Below are positions 1 to 7,616 of a stretch of DNA of 41,108 nucleotides, piece after piece (the stretch's first letter is position 1; every line of letters starts with the position of its first letter). The stretch is from Bacteroidota bacterium (lineage in GTDB: Bacteria; Bacteroidota; Bacteroidia; Bacteroidales; UBA7960): assembly GCA_007693555.1 (NCBI GenBank), contig REDJ01000111.1, forward strand, positions 1-41,108, written 5' to 3'. A program made the translations under genes and the position numbers. The notes under the pieces were generated by a model, which had not been told where the DNA came from, made no database searches, and saw nothing but the letters and a program-made list of their open reading frames with translations.

Positions 1-304
1 TACCGGATAATAGGAAGTAATTTTCCAAAAACTTTATTTACCGCAGATTACGGTTTGGTAATAACTGTATTACTAGTAATAATTAATCGTGGGATACTTT
101 CTGTTTTATTTGTAACCAAGGACAAAACCGGACAATACTGTGCGATTTCGTTCATTTTTTAGTAGGGAATAAGTATCTAATTTATTACAAATACCTTTGT
201 GCTAATAGTTTTTTGCTTGTTCTTCAATGCTTTATAATTTATGGCATTTATGTTGATTAAAGCTCACTGTTATTTTATGTTTAACAGTTAATCTAAGTTT
301 ATCC
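1..304. other. Gene-free left edge
   Basis: No convincing gene is seen in this AT-rich stretch. The longest reading frame is a minus-strand frame of about 36 codons with no recognisable product. A perfect 14-base palindrome, TATTACTAGTAATA, lies at 68-81, and a -7-type promoter box lies at 192-199. The last 100 bases would be the untranslated leader of the surface-repeat gene that starts at 305. Confidence 0.6.
192..199 (+). promoter_or_regulatory. Putative -7 box for the surface-repeat gene
   Basis: TACCTTTG is an exact match to the Bacteroidota -7 consensus TAnnTTTG. No good -33 TTTG is seen at the usual distance. It would leave a leader of roughly 100 bases before the ATG at 305. Confidence 0.4.
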
Positions 305-1588
305 ATGAAAACAGTTTTTAAAAATTTTGCAACATATTTATTATCAGGAGTATTGCTTCTAAATTATTCAGTAAATGCACAGGAAAAGCCGCTGAAAGAT
401 TTTCAACTTAGTTTTATACCTATGGTAAGTACCGATGGTACCGATGTTATCAATTATCGTTACAAAGCCAGCATCAACCTTTTTGCAGGTATCAATGGTG
501 GTGTAAAGGGAGTTGAACTGGGTGGTTTTATGAACATCAACAACGGATTTGTTGAAGGATTACAATTGGCCGGTTTTGGAAACATAGTGAACGGTAATTT
601 CGAGGGATTTCAGGGTGCAGGTTTTATGAACATAGTGAACGGATATGCAAAGGGTTTCCAGGGTTCCGGATTCATAAATGTTATCAGGGGTGGTAACCAG
701 GGTTTTCTAGGTAGTGGTTTCATGAATGTGGTAAACGGCGATAGCCAGTCAGTATCGGGCGCAGGATTCATGAATGTAGTTCATGGCAATCATCAGGGGC
801 TTAGCGGTGCAGGTTTTATGAATGTTACCAGTGGCAGTTTCAACGGTTTGCAGGGTGCCGGTTTTATGAATGTTACCCGTGGATACAGTATGGGATTATC
901 TGGTGCAGGATTTGCCAATATTTCAGCTGGAAATTACATGGGTATTCAGGGTGCAGGGTTTATGAATGTTGCAGCAAATATGGATGGAATTCAGGCGGCT
1001 GGTTTTCTGAATGTGGCGCGTGAAGTGAACGGTTTGCAACTTGGCTTTATCAATGTGGCCGATACAGTGTCCGGTATTCCAATCGGGTTTTTAAGTATTG
1101 TAAAAAGAGGCGCATTACGCGAATTGGAAATATCTGCCAACGATGCATTACTCATGAATGCATCTTTCAGAATAGGTGTACCGGTGTTTTACAATATTTT
1201 CTCAGTGGGATACCGTCCTGTTCAAAATACAACATTTCATGCCATGGGATATGGTATAGGTTCGAGACTTGAACTGGCAGAACGTACCAATCTTGATATT
1301 GAACTGCACAGTTCACGCTTATATGATGAGTGGGGATGGAATTGGTGGGATGATGAATACCTGAGCAGGCTAAATGAACTCAGGACAATGTTTGTTTGGG
1401 AAGTAAGCCCGGTAGTGCAGTTTTTTGCTGGCCCGGTTCTGTACAATCACTATTACCGGATTTCTAACGATTACAGTAGGGAAGACCTGGAAATTGCACC
1501 CTACAATTTTTATGAATACACCAGTGGCAACAGGGTTCGCCAGTGGTGGGTGGGAGCCCGTGCAGGTTTAAGGATTGTTCTTCCCTGA
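305..1588 (+). CDS. Exported surface-repeat protein (LA_2272-like), 427 aa
   Basis: An N-terminal signal peptide ends near residue 25 (SVNAQ), so the protein is exported. From about residue 66 to 266 there are thirteen copies of a repeat centred on GF(M/I/L)N(V/I). The conserved Phe falls at residues 75, 91, 107, 123, 139, 155, 171, 187, 203 and 219, an exact 16-residue period, and then at 234, 248 and 262 with shorter spacing. This resembles the LA_2272-type surface-repeat proteins, and a beta-solenoid is the obvious structural guess. Residues 275-427 are aromatic-rich and look like beta strands of an outer-membrane-type domain. The cellular role is unknown. The gene converges on the M14 peptidase, with only four bases between the two stop codons and no room for a hairpin terminator. 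Confidence 0.75.
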   Translation: MKTVFKNFATYLLSGVLLLNYSVNAQEKPLKDFQLSFIPMVSTDGTDVINYRYKASINLFAGINGGVKGVELGGFMNINNGFVEGLQLAGFGNIVNGNFEGFQGAGFMNIVNGYAKGFQGSGFINVIRGGNQGFLGSGFMNVVNGDSQSVSGAGFMNVVHGNHQGLSGAGFMNVTSGSFNGLQGAGFMNVTRGYSMGLSGAGFANISAGNYMGIQGAGFMNVAANMDGIQAAGFLNVAREVNGLQLGFINVADTVSGIPIGFLSIVKRGALRELEISANDALLMNASFRIGVPVFYNIFSVGYRPVQNTTFHAMGYGIGSRLELAERTNLDIELHSSRLYDEWGWNWWDDEYLSRLNELRTMFVWEVSPVVQFFAGPVLYNHYYRISNDYSREDLEIAPYNFYEYTSGNRVRQWWVGARAGLRIVLP

Positions 1589-1592
1589 GGAT

Positions 1593-3371
1593 TTATCTGA
1601 TATCCGGTAAAAGAGCACCATCCATAATTCTTCCCACAGGATAAATATTGTGTTTCTGGTCGTAATATGGAGTTTGCTCGTAAAACCAGGAAAGTATAGC
1701 GAATGGATTTTGGGCCATGGCAGGGTTTTCCTCCATGGCCTTTTCCAGTCTTATACGCAGCGAAGGGTCCTGTGCCAGCATTTCGCGGGCCATCTCTTCC
1801 ATTACATAGCTTTCAAAATACTCAACGCGTTCAAATACAGAATTGAAAAAACCCCAGTAGACAAATGAACCGGGTGCCATGGGTTCCAGAGCATGCGCAA
1901 TGATACGGGCACGGCTCTGATTCATCGGAACAATTACTGAGCCTTTGGGATAGTTCCTGGTTTCGATGTAGGGTATGGTTTTGAAGGATGCTGTTTGTCT
2001 TCCTTCCCTGGAGCGGGAGTCTAATCTGACATCAGAAAAACGATAGCTTTCTACTTTAATTTCGACATCTTCCGGTAAACTTATCATTTCAACACCATGC
2101 AGAGAAAGCCTGTCAATTACATCCTTATATTCCACTGGAATGATATATGCTTCGGGTAGTTTTACTTCATATACAGGACGATTTTTATTAAACCAGGGAA
2201 TACGATAGGTTCGTGGCTTATCTGAGTCATAAATAAACCAGTTACCACCGCTTAAAGTACTCTCCTTCTTTTTGTATTCAACCCCCAGAAAATCAACTAT
2301 AACCGAGTCACCGGTCAGTTCAAACCTCAAAGAGAATTTGTTTTTCCTGAATTCAGATGATGCGGTATAGCGGTCGGCTTCTTCTATTATGCTTCTCAAC
2401 TGTTTATCATGATGCAAAATATCCATTGTGTGCAAAATCATAAGAAGGGTTGATTCAACGCGCATCTGATAAGGTTTTAGCATGTGGGTTTCCAGGAGAA
2501 GTCCGGGGCGATTGAGCTCAGTTACATATCCGGTTGAAAACATGGGATTGAAAACACCGCTTCTGATTCCGCTTCGCGGATCATGCCACGACCGGTAAGT
2601 AACATAAGGAAATATGGGATATCCGTCTTGTTCCATTTTTTGTTTAACCCGGGGCAGATATTCATGTTCCATCCAATGCACCAGGTTTTTATCTGCTGCA
2701 CCAAATATTTCCATTACATATGTCATAACATATTGATAGTCGCCGCCGTTGGTAGAGTGAGTATCAATGAAAAAATCAGGTTCCCAGTTGTGCCAAAGAT
2801 TAAGAAATGCTTTTATTTCTTTTGAGTCGGCTTTCAAATAATCGCGGTTCAGATTTATATTCAATGCATTGTTGCGCCAGCCCATTTCTTCGGGACCGTT
2901 CTGGTTGATGCGGTTGCACGGACCGAAGCGTTCGTGCCCGTCAACATTCAGGATTGGGATGAAAACAATAGTAAGGTTCTCCAGGTATTCGGTATAATTT
3001 CCGTGTATAGCTATGTCGCGAAGGAGAATAAGTCCTGCATCTTTACCTGCCGGTTCTCCTGCATGAATGGCCGCCTGTATAAACAAAATCTTATTCCCGG
3101 AAGCTTTTACTTTTTCAGGTGTGAAGTTGCCGTTTCCGTCAAGGATAAGCAGGGGTATTTCCCGTTGTCGGTGGCTGTAGCCCATAACTGTGTAATGTAT
3201 CAGAGGTGAGGCCTCAGACAGGGCACGACTGAATTCCAGTGTCTCTAAATAACCAGGAGTGCGATTTTGGTTGTGAAGTTCATAATAAGTTTGCCATTCG
3301 TTATTGGCTTGTAAAAACTGAATTTCTGCAAGCCAGCATCCAATAATTGTAAGAAATAAAAACCGGTACAT
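1593..3371 (-). CDS. Exported M14-family zinc carboxypeptidase, 592 aa
   Basis: A signal peptide covers roughly residues 1-22. The M14 metallocarboxypeptidase domain (about 25-320) carries the zinc ligands H103 and E106 in IHAGEPAG and H205 in IDTHSTNG. A substrate-carboxylate arginine lies in NLNRDYL (R176), and the probable catalytic glutamate is E294 in LLLETH. All key residues are present, so an active peptidase that trims C-terminal residues from peptides in the periplasm or outside the cell is expected. The remaining 270 residues, as in large Bacteroidota homologues, have no motif I recognise. The true substrate cannot be read from the sequence. A -7-like box lies upstream at 3405-3412. 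Confidence 0.88.
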   Translation of the reverse strand: MYRFLFLTIIGCWLAEIQFLQANNEWQTYYELHNQNRTPGYLETLEFSRALSEASPLIHYTVMGYSHRQREIPLLILDGNGNFTPEKVKASGNKILFIQAAIHAGEPAGKDAGLILLRDIAIHGNYTEYLENLTIVFIPILNVDGHERFGPCNRINQNGPEEMGWRNNALNINLNRDYLKADSKEIKAFLNLWHNWEPDFFIDTHSTNGGDYQYVMTYVMEIFGAADKNLVHWMEHEYLPRVKQKMEQDGYPIFPYVTYRSWHDPRSGIRSGVFNPMFSTGYVTELNRPGLLLETHMLKPYQMRVESTLLMILHTMDILHHDKQLRSIIEEADRYTASSEFRKNKFSLRFELTGDSVIVDFLGVEYKKKESTLSGGNWFIYDSDKPRTYRIPWFNKNRPVYEVKLPEAYIIPVEYKDVIDRLSLHGVEMISLPEDVEIKVESYRFSDVRLDSRSREGRQTASFKTIPYIETRNYPKGSVIVPMNQSRARIIAHALEPMAPGSFVYWGFFNSVFERVEYFESYVMEEMAREMLAQDPSLRIRLEKAMEENPAMAQNPFAILSWFYEQTPYYDQKHNIYPVGRIMDGALLPDIR

Positions 3372-3404
3372 ATTTTAGAAAATTTGATTGAGAAGATATG
3401 GACG

Positions 3405-3412
3405 CAAAAATA
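3405..3412 (-). promoter_or_regulatory. Putative -7 box for the M14 peptidase
   Basis: On the minus strand this reads TATTTTTG, which matches TAnnTTTG. It would place the transcript start about 25-30 bases before the start codon at 3371. A CAAA (minus-strand TTTG) at 3427-3430 is only 14 bases away, which is short for a -33 element. Confidence 0.4.
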
Positions 3413-3604
3413 GATAAAACTTCAGGCAAATTATTCTTAAAACGATTAACAAACAAGCGTTTATGAATTATTAAGAGGACTCTAAAAATAAAAGTAGTTT
3501 TTTTGCTGTCAATTACTGCCTTACTTGCATGTTCATGCTATTTTTCGTATATTTCGGGCAGTTTAAATTATCTTTCAGAGCATAATTTTTTAAAACATAA
3601 AACC

Positions 3605-4714
3605 ATGGAAGATCGACTGATAACAATAGCTACGGATCATTATACTGCCGCAGAAATTTTAAAAGCCAAACTGGAAGATGCAGGTATAGAATGTGTTTTG
3701 AAACACGTAAATCTGATTCAGGGTGCTGTATCGGAAGGTGTTCAGGTGCAAATCAAGGAATCGGATGTAGAGAGGGCCTTGCGTATCATTAATGAAATGA
3801 AGACAGCTCAGGAGCAAAAGGAAATGAAAGATATCAAGCAAATCAGGCGAATCCTGGTGCCGGTTGATTTTTCCGATTTTTCAAAAAATGCCTGTTTGTA
3901 TGCCATTAAACTGGCTAAAAAATACAAAGCCGATGTAAAAATACTGCATGTATTTTATGCACCTATTGTTGATCTGGTGCCTATTACCGATGCATATTCC
4001 ATCCAGGTTGACATGGATATCAATCTTAGGGAAATGGAGGATCAGGCAAAAAGAAATCTGGTGGAATTTGTAAATGAAATACGGGATATTGCAGCTAAAC
4101 AGGATTACAGTGATGTAAAAATCAGCTATACACTGCGTGAGGGAATTGTGGAGGATGAAATTGCTTCAACTGCAAAAGCCTTTAAGCCCGGTATCATAGT
4201 TTTAGGCACAAGGGGTAAAGGTGAAAAACAAAGTGATATAATAGGAAGCGTGGTTTACAGGGTGCTGGATAAAACCAAGATTCCGGTCCTGGCCATTCCG
4301 GGAAAGACCAGCCTGGATAGCCTGATTGATGTGAAAAACATTGTATATGCAACTGATTTTGACGACTCCGATTATGTTGCCATTCGCAAACTGATTGCCA
4401 TTGTTACGGCATTTGACGTGAAGATACATGTTGTGCATATTTCCAAAAGTCCGGAAGATAAATGGGATACTGTAAGAATGGACGCACTAAAAGATTATTT
4501 CAGACAAATCACCAAAAATGTAAAAGTTGAAACCAGTTTTATCAAAGGGGATAATCCTGTTGCAAACCTGGAAGCATATTGTGAGATGAATAAAATTGAC
4601 GTCATTGCTCTCAACAATCGCAAAAGAGGTTTGCTGCAAAGAATGTTCAAGCCAGGTCTCGCAAAAAAACTGATCCATTCAAGCTCGTTGCCATTGTTAT
4701 TGTTCAGAGCTTAA
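3605..4714 (+). CDS. DUF2007 plus tandem UspA universal stress protein, 369 aa
   Basis: Residues 5-65 resemble DUF2007, a small putative signal-transducing domain. They are followed by two UspA domains (about 81-233 and 243-369). The first has the complete nucleotide-binding signature G-x2-G-x9-G-S, within residues 201-215 (GTRGKGEKQSDIIGS). The second ends in a region rich in Arg and Lys without that motif, so it is probably degenerate for ATP binding. Cytoplasmic stress adaptation is the family role. I chose the ATG at 3605 because the domains begin right after it. The frame stays open upstream for at least 39 more codons and encodes a lipoprotein-signal-like stretch (see findings). A weak -7-like TATCTTTC at 3569-3576 fits the 3605 start. 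An AT-rich hairpin with a T-run follows the gene. Confidence 0.85.
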   Translation: MEDRLITIATDHYTAAEILKAKLEDAGIECVLKHVNLIQGAVSEGVQVQIKESDVERALRIINEMKTAQEQKEMKDIKQIRRILVPVDFSDFSKNACLYAIKLAKKYKADVKILHVFYAPIVDLVPITDAYSIQVDMDINLREMEDQAKRNLVEFVNEIRDIAAKQDYSDVKISYTLREGIVEDEIASTAKAFKPGIIVLGTRGKGEKQSDIIGSVVYRVLDKTKIPVLAIPGKTSLDSLIDVKNIVYATDFDDSDYVAIRKLIAIVTAFDVKIHVVHISKSPEDKWDTVRMDALKDYFRQITKNVKVETSFIKGDNPVANLEAYCEMNKIDVIALNNRKRGLLQRMFKPGLAKKLIHSSSLPLLLFRA

Positions 4715-4757
4715 AACACCCTATGGAAAAAATATTGCTCTTATATCAAACATGTTC

Positions 4758-4803
4758 AAATTACATGTGTTGAAGTATTGTGAAGCATATGTAATTTTTT
4801 TAA
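4758..4803 (+). terminator. Putative AT-rich intrinsic terminator after the UspA gene
   Basis: AAATTACAT at 4758-4766 is complementary to ATGTAATTT at 4789-4797, and a run of T follows to about 4801. The stem is long but AT-rich, so strength is uncertain. It ends only a few bases before the next start codon at 4805. Confidence 0.5.
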
Positions 4804-4804
4804 G

Positions 4805-5254
4805 ATGAGAATTCGTTTGGTAACAAAGGTCATGGCTCCGTTTAAGCATGTTCATCGGGGGTTCAACAAAGAGCTTTTCGAATACATGATGCCTCCTTTT
4901 TCTCTTGCCCGCTTAGTAAGGTATGAAGGTCAGGGGCCGGGAGATATTGTGGAAATAAAATTCAATCTCCCGTTTCTCGGATACTGGACCGTTATAATCA
5001 AAGAAGCATGGCTATCGCATCGTGAATATGGGTTTGTTGACAGGGGGTTAAGAGTACCTTTTGGCATTCGTTACTGGAAACATATCCATCGGGTTGTGGC
5101 CCGAAATAATGACTCTACCTTTATTGTTGACGATATTGAATACGAAACTTCCTGGAAAGTGTTGGATTTCATATTATTCTTCCCTCTCTTTATGGTTTTC
5201 TATCCCAGGAAATTTCAGTATCAAAGCTATTTTAAAAAACTTAAAAAAAGCTGA
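4805..5254 (+). CDS. SRPBCC-fold (START-like) ligand-binding protein, 149 aa
   Basis: The length and pattern fit the SRPBCC/START-like superfamily. It starts with a beta strand (RIRLVTKVMAPF) and an early helix, a central strand-rich part carries alternating aromatic residues, and a C-terminal amphipathic helix ends in a Lys-rich tail. There is no signal peptide. These proteins bind a hydrophobic ligand in a deep cavity. The ligand here is unknown. The stop codon is three bases before the ATG of the DUF1295 membrane protein, so the two are almost certainly co-translated. This suggests a shared role with a lipid or other hydrophobic small molecule, which is inference. Confidence 0.65.
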   Translation: MRIRLVTKVMAPFKHVHRGFNKELFEYMMPPFSLARLVRYEGQGPGDIVEIKFNLPFLGYWTVIIKEAWLSHREYGFVDRGLRVPFGIRYWKHIHRVVARNNDSTFIVDDIEYETSWKVLDFILFFPLFMVFYPRKFQYQSYFKKLKKS

Positions 5255-5257
5255 TCC

Positions 5258-6052
5258 ATGGAAATACTAAAATTGTGGCTTGAAGGATTTGCTGTTGTTT
5301 TGGTTTTTATGACTTTGATATGGATATGGAGTGTGCGTATCCATAATGCAGGTATTGTCGATCCTTTCTGGGGAATGGGTTTTGTGACCGTCACAGCCTG
5401 GTATGCTTACAGGTTAAATATTACAGAGCCTCATCAATGGATTTTGCTCGCTATGGTTGCTATATGGGGGTTACGTTTATTTCTCTATCTTTTTTTGCGC
5501 AATTATGGAAAAGAGGAAGATTATCGTTATCAACAGTTTCGAAGTAATTATGGTGAAAAGCGCTACTGGTGGTTCAGCTTTTTCCAGGTTTTTATGTTAC
5601 AGGGTGTTTTGCTGGCATTTATTTCCATAAGTATCCTTGGTGGGATATTTCCCTCTGAACAGGGCAATACTGTTTGGTTAATATTCTCAATCATTTTCTG
5701 GCTTGTAGGTTTTGGCTTTGAAGCCGGTGGTGATTATCAGATGGCCAAATTCAAAGCTGAGCCAGGCAACAAAGGTAAGGTAATGGATAAAGGGCTCTGG
5801 AGATATACACGTCATCCCAATTATTTTGGTGATACCATGGTATGGTGGGCTTACGCCCTGATGGCTGTTTATAATGGTTATTGGTGGGCTATTGCAGGTG
5901 CCGGCCTTATGACCTGGCTTATCATAAAAATTTCAGGTGTTGCCATGCTTGAAAAAAACCTGAAAACCCGCAGAGAAGGTTATGAGGATTATATAAAACG
6001 GACTTCTGCTTTCTTTCCATGGTTCCCGTCAAAAAGCAAAAAGTCCGTTTAA
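5258..6052 (+). CDS. DUF1295 / steroid-5-alpha-reductase-like membrane protein, 264 aa
   Basis: About seven hydrophobic segments are seen (roughly residues 8-25, 38-52, 60-80, 107-130, 137-158, 193-210 and 213-232). The signature LWRYTRHPNYFG at about 180-191 is typical of DUF1295 and the related isoprenylcysteine methyltransferase/steroid reductase fold, where it helps bind a nucleotide or SAM cofactor. The length is normal for the family. Members are predicted to reduce or methylate hydrophobic substrates in the inner membrane, but the substrate of this branch is not known. The gene is tightly coupled to the upstream SRPBCC gene and converges on a minus-strand gene 25 bases away. Confidence 0.85.
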   Translation: MEILKLWLEGFAVVLVFMTLIWIWSVRIHNAGIVDPFWGMGFVTVTAWYAYRLNITEPHQWILLAMVAIWGLRLFLYLFLRNYGKEEDYRYQQFRSNYGEKRYWWFSFFQVFMLQGVLLAFISISILGGIFPSEQGNTVWLIFSIIFWLVGFGFEAGGDYQMAKFKAEPGNKGKVMDKGLWRYTRHPNYFGDTMVWWAYALMAVYNGYWWAIAGAGLMTWLIIKISGVAMLEKNLKTRREGYEDYIKRTSAFFPWFPSKSKKSV

Positions 6053-6077
6053 TTTGTAATTCTTACCTGGTAATCGC

Positions 6078-6986
6078 CTATCTCCCTTTAATGGTAACGT
6101 TAGTGCTTATGCTCATGGTAAAGTTAATGGATTCACCATCAATAGGGTTTTGTGCAAACACATCTCCTGAAAGAATCTGAATGACCGTTCCTTCCGATAT
6201 CCAGCCGGTATCTTTATCTATCAGTGCCGAATAAGTCTGATTACCCCCCATATTCATAGTCATATTCATACCCGATAAATCTTCTGACATATCTGAACTG
6301 GAAATTTCTGATAATCCCTGAATGTGATGAAACCCATCTCTATCGCCCATAAACTGGTAAACTGTATTTACATTCATGGGTATCATGGAGGCCAACCCCA
6401 TCGTTTTTTCCCACTGATCACCTTTTGCAACCGGCCCTTCAGGGAAAATTCTGGAATAGTTTTCAATCTGCGATATCATTGCACTCTCGCCAAACTGCTG
6501 CTGCAACTGAGCACCTATCTGTATCGTCATAGGGTCAGCAATATCAGCCATATCCTCCATCATTTTATTGAGTATTTCCTGAATATTTTTTATTTGGTCA
6601 ACTTTTCCATCATCTCTCATCCTGATCTCAAATGGAATATTTATTACCCTTGACAACATCCTGGCTACCGGATCGTTTTCTTCTACCGCTTCAGAGCTTA
6701 TAGAATTTCTTCCATAGGGGGTTTCCATATCCATTGACATGTAAAGATATCTTACTTCCATATCATAATACCGACCTTCCTTATTTACTACTTTGTATCC
6801 CAGTTTCATAGACATTTTGTTACTGACCTCCATATCCATGCCCATGATATGCTGGCTGATCTTTGATTCTGTAGCTATTTCCTGAAAATATTCCTTTCCG
6901 TGTTCAAGGTTGTACCTTAATTCTGTTTTCTGGCCAAATGCTGAAATCGATATCAAAATGAGCAGCAGAACAATACATTTTTTCAT
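6078..6986 (-). CDS. Exported hypothetical protein, DUF6263-like, Met-rich, 302 aa
   Basis: A clear signal peptide (residues 1-18, cleavage near SAFGQ) leads into a protein of alternating strands typical of Bacteroidota DUF6263-like proteins. This assignment is from memory of the pattern and is only moderately secure. The protein is unusually rich in methionine, in clusters such as MGMDMEVSNKMSM and MNMTMNMGG. It has no cysteine in the mature part and no catalytic motif I recognise. Function is unknown. It follows the adjacent lipoprotein gene on the same strand with a gap of about 60 bases, so co-transcription is possible. Confidence 0.6.
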   Translation of the reverse strand: MKKCIVLLLILISISAFGQKTELRYNLEHGKEYFQEIATESKISQHIMGMDMEVSNKMSMKLGYKVVNKEGRYYDMEVRYLYMSMDMETPYGRNSISSEAVEENDPVARMLSRVINIPFEIRMRDDGKVDQIKNIQEILNKMMEDMADIADPMTIQIGAQLQQQFGESAMISQIENYSRIFPEGPVAKGDQWEKTMGLASMIPMNVNTVYQFMGDRDGFHHIQGLSEISSSDMSEDLSGMNMTMNMGGNQTYSALIDKDTGWISEGTVIQILSGDVFAQNPIDGESINFTMSISTNVTIKGR

Positions 6987-7049
6987 ATTCCTAAAGTTTA
7001 GTGTTTATTTAAGCAGTTTATTTTAATAAGTAAATATAGTTAAAGAGAT

Positions 7050-7502
7050 TTAATAAATTAAAGTAAACCCAACAGGCACTTTTAATAAATCTGAATCATA
7101 CATGTTGAGATAGAGTATAATTTCTTCATCAAGTCCATCGTAGGTAACAGCATACATATCAAGTAAACCGGTATCGCCAAAAGCGCTGTTATCGGTTTTG
7201 AAGTGGCAGCAACTTCCCAGGCGTGTGTAGCTGATTTGCTCACCATCAGGCCCGGCCAGGGCATTTAAAAACCTTCTTTGATTCTGCGCTCCTTCAAAGA
7301 CTCCACCACCTACCATTATGGGGCTTTCTTTTGTATATCCGTAGGAAGGATCATCACTGAAAAGCCTGATCTCAAATACATGTTCGTTCCTGAGGGTTTG
7401 CTGTGTAGTAGGGCTGCCATAATCCAGCATGACAGAGCGCTTTGGAGAACTGCAAGCAGTTGTGACCATAATTCCAAAACATAAAATAATTAGTGTTTTC
7501 AT
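7050..7502 (-). CDS. Small lipoprotein of unknown function, 150 aa
   Basis: Starting at the ATG at 7502 gives a compact lipoprotein signal with the lipobox TTAC and Cys17 as the lipidated residue. The frame stays open upstream to 7586, but that extension is not signal-like and runs across the -7-type box at 7566-7573, so the shorter start is preferred. The mature part contains IMVGGGVFEG, RRFLNALAGPDGE and a Cys-Cys pair in GSCCHFKT. From memory, similar small Bacteroidota lipoproteins carry the database label '2-dehydro-3-deoxyphosphooctonate aldolase'. This sequence is far too short for that enzyme, so the label should not be transferred. It is probably membrane-anchored, with no known role. 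Confidence 0.7.
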   Translation of the reverse strand: MKTLIILCFGIMVTTACSSPKRSVMLDYGSPTTQQTLRNEHVFEIRLFSDDPSYGYTKESPIMVGGGVFEGAQNQRRFLNALAGPDGEQISYTRLGSCCHFKTDNSAFGDTGLLDMYAVTYDGLDEEIILYLNMYDSDLLKVPVGFTLIY

Positions 7503-7565
7503 AGCAAATTGTTTTTTATGGATCGGATATGTTGGATTTCTCCTAAAATGCGTAATTTCGAAAAC

Positions 7566-7573
7566 CAAATATA
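7566..7573 (-). promoter_or_regulatory. Putative -7 box for the small lipoprotein
   Basis: On the minus strand this reads TATATTTG, an exact TAnnTTTG match. It leaves a leader of about 55-60 bases before the start codon at 7502. It also argues against translation starting at 7586. Confidence 0.5.
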
Positions 7574-7616
7574 GGTAATTATTCAATACATCTATCTGTT
7601 TTAAACTTTTAATTGT

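Noticed and set aside
24-160. Minus-strand 36-codon frame near the left edge
   Set aside because: It is short, has no recognisable start signal or family, and is within chance expectation for AT-rich DNA.
7050-7502. Calling the small lipoprotein a KDO-8-phosphate aldolase
   Set aside because: The protein is about half the size of that enzyme and has a lipoprotein signal. The label seen on some homologues is probably an error.
7503-7586. Longer N-terminus for the small lipoprotein
   Set aside because: The extension is not signal-like and spans an exact -7 box, so the 7502 start with a good lipobox is preferred.
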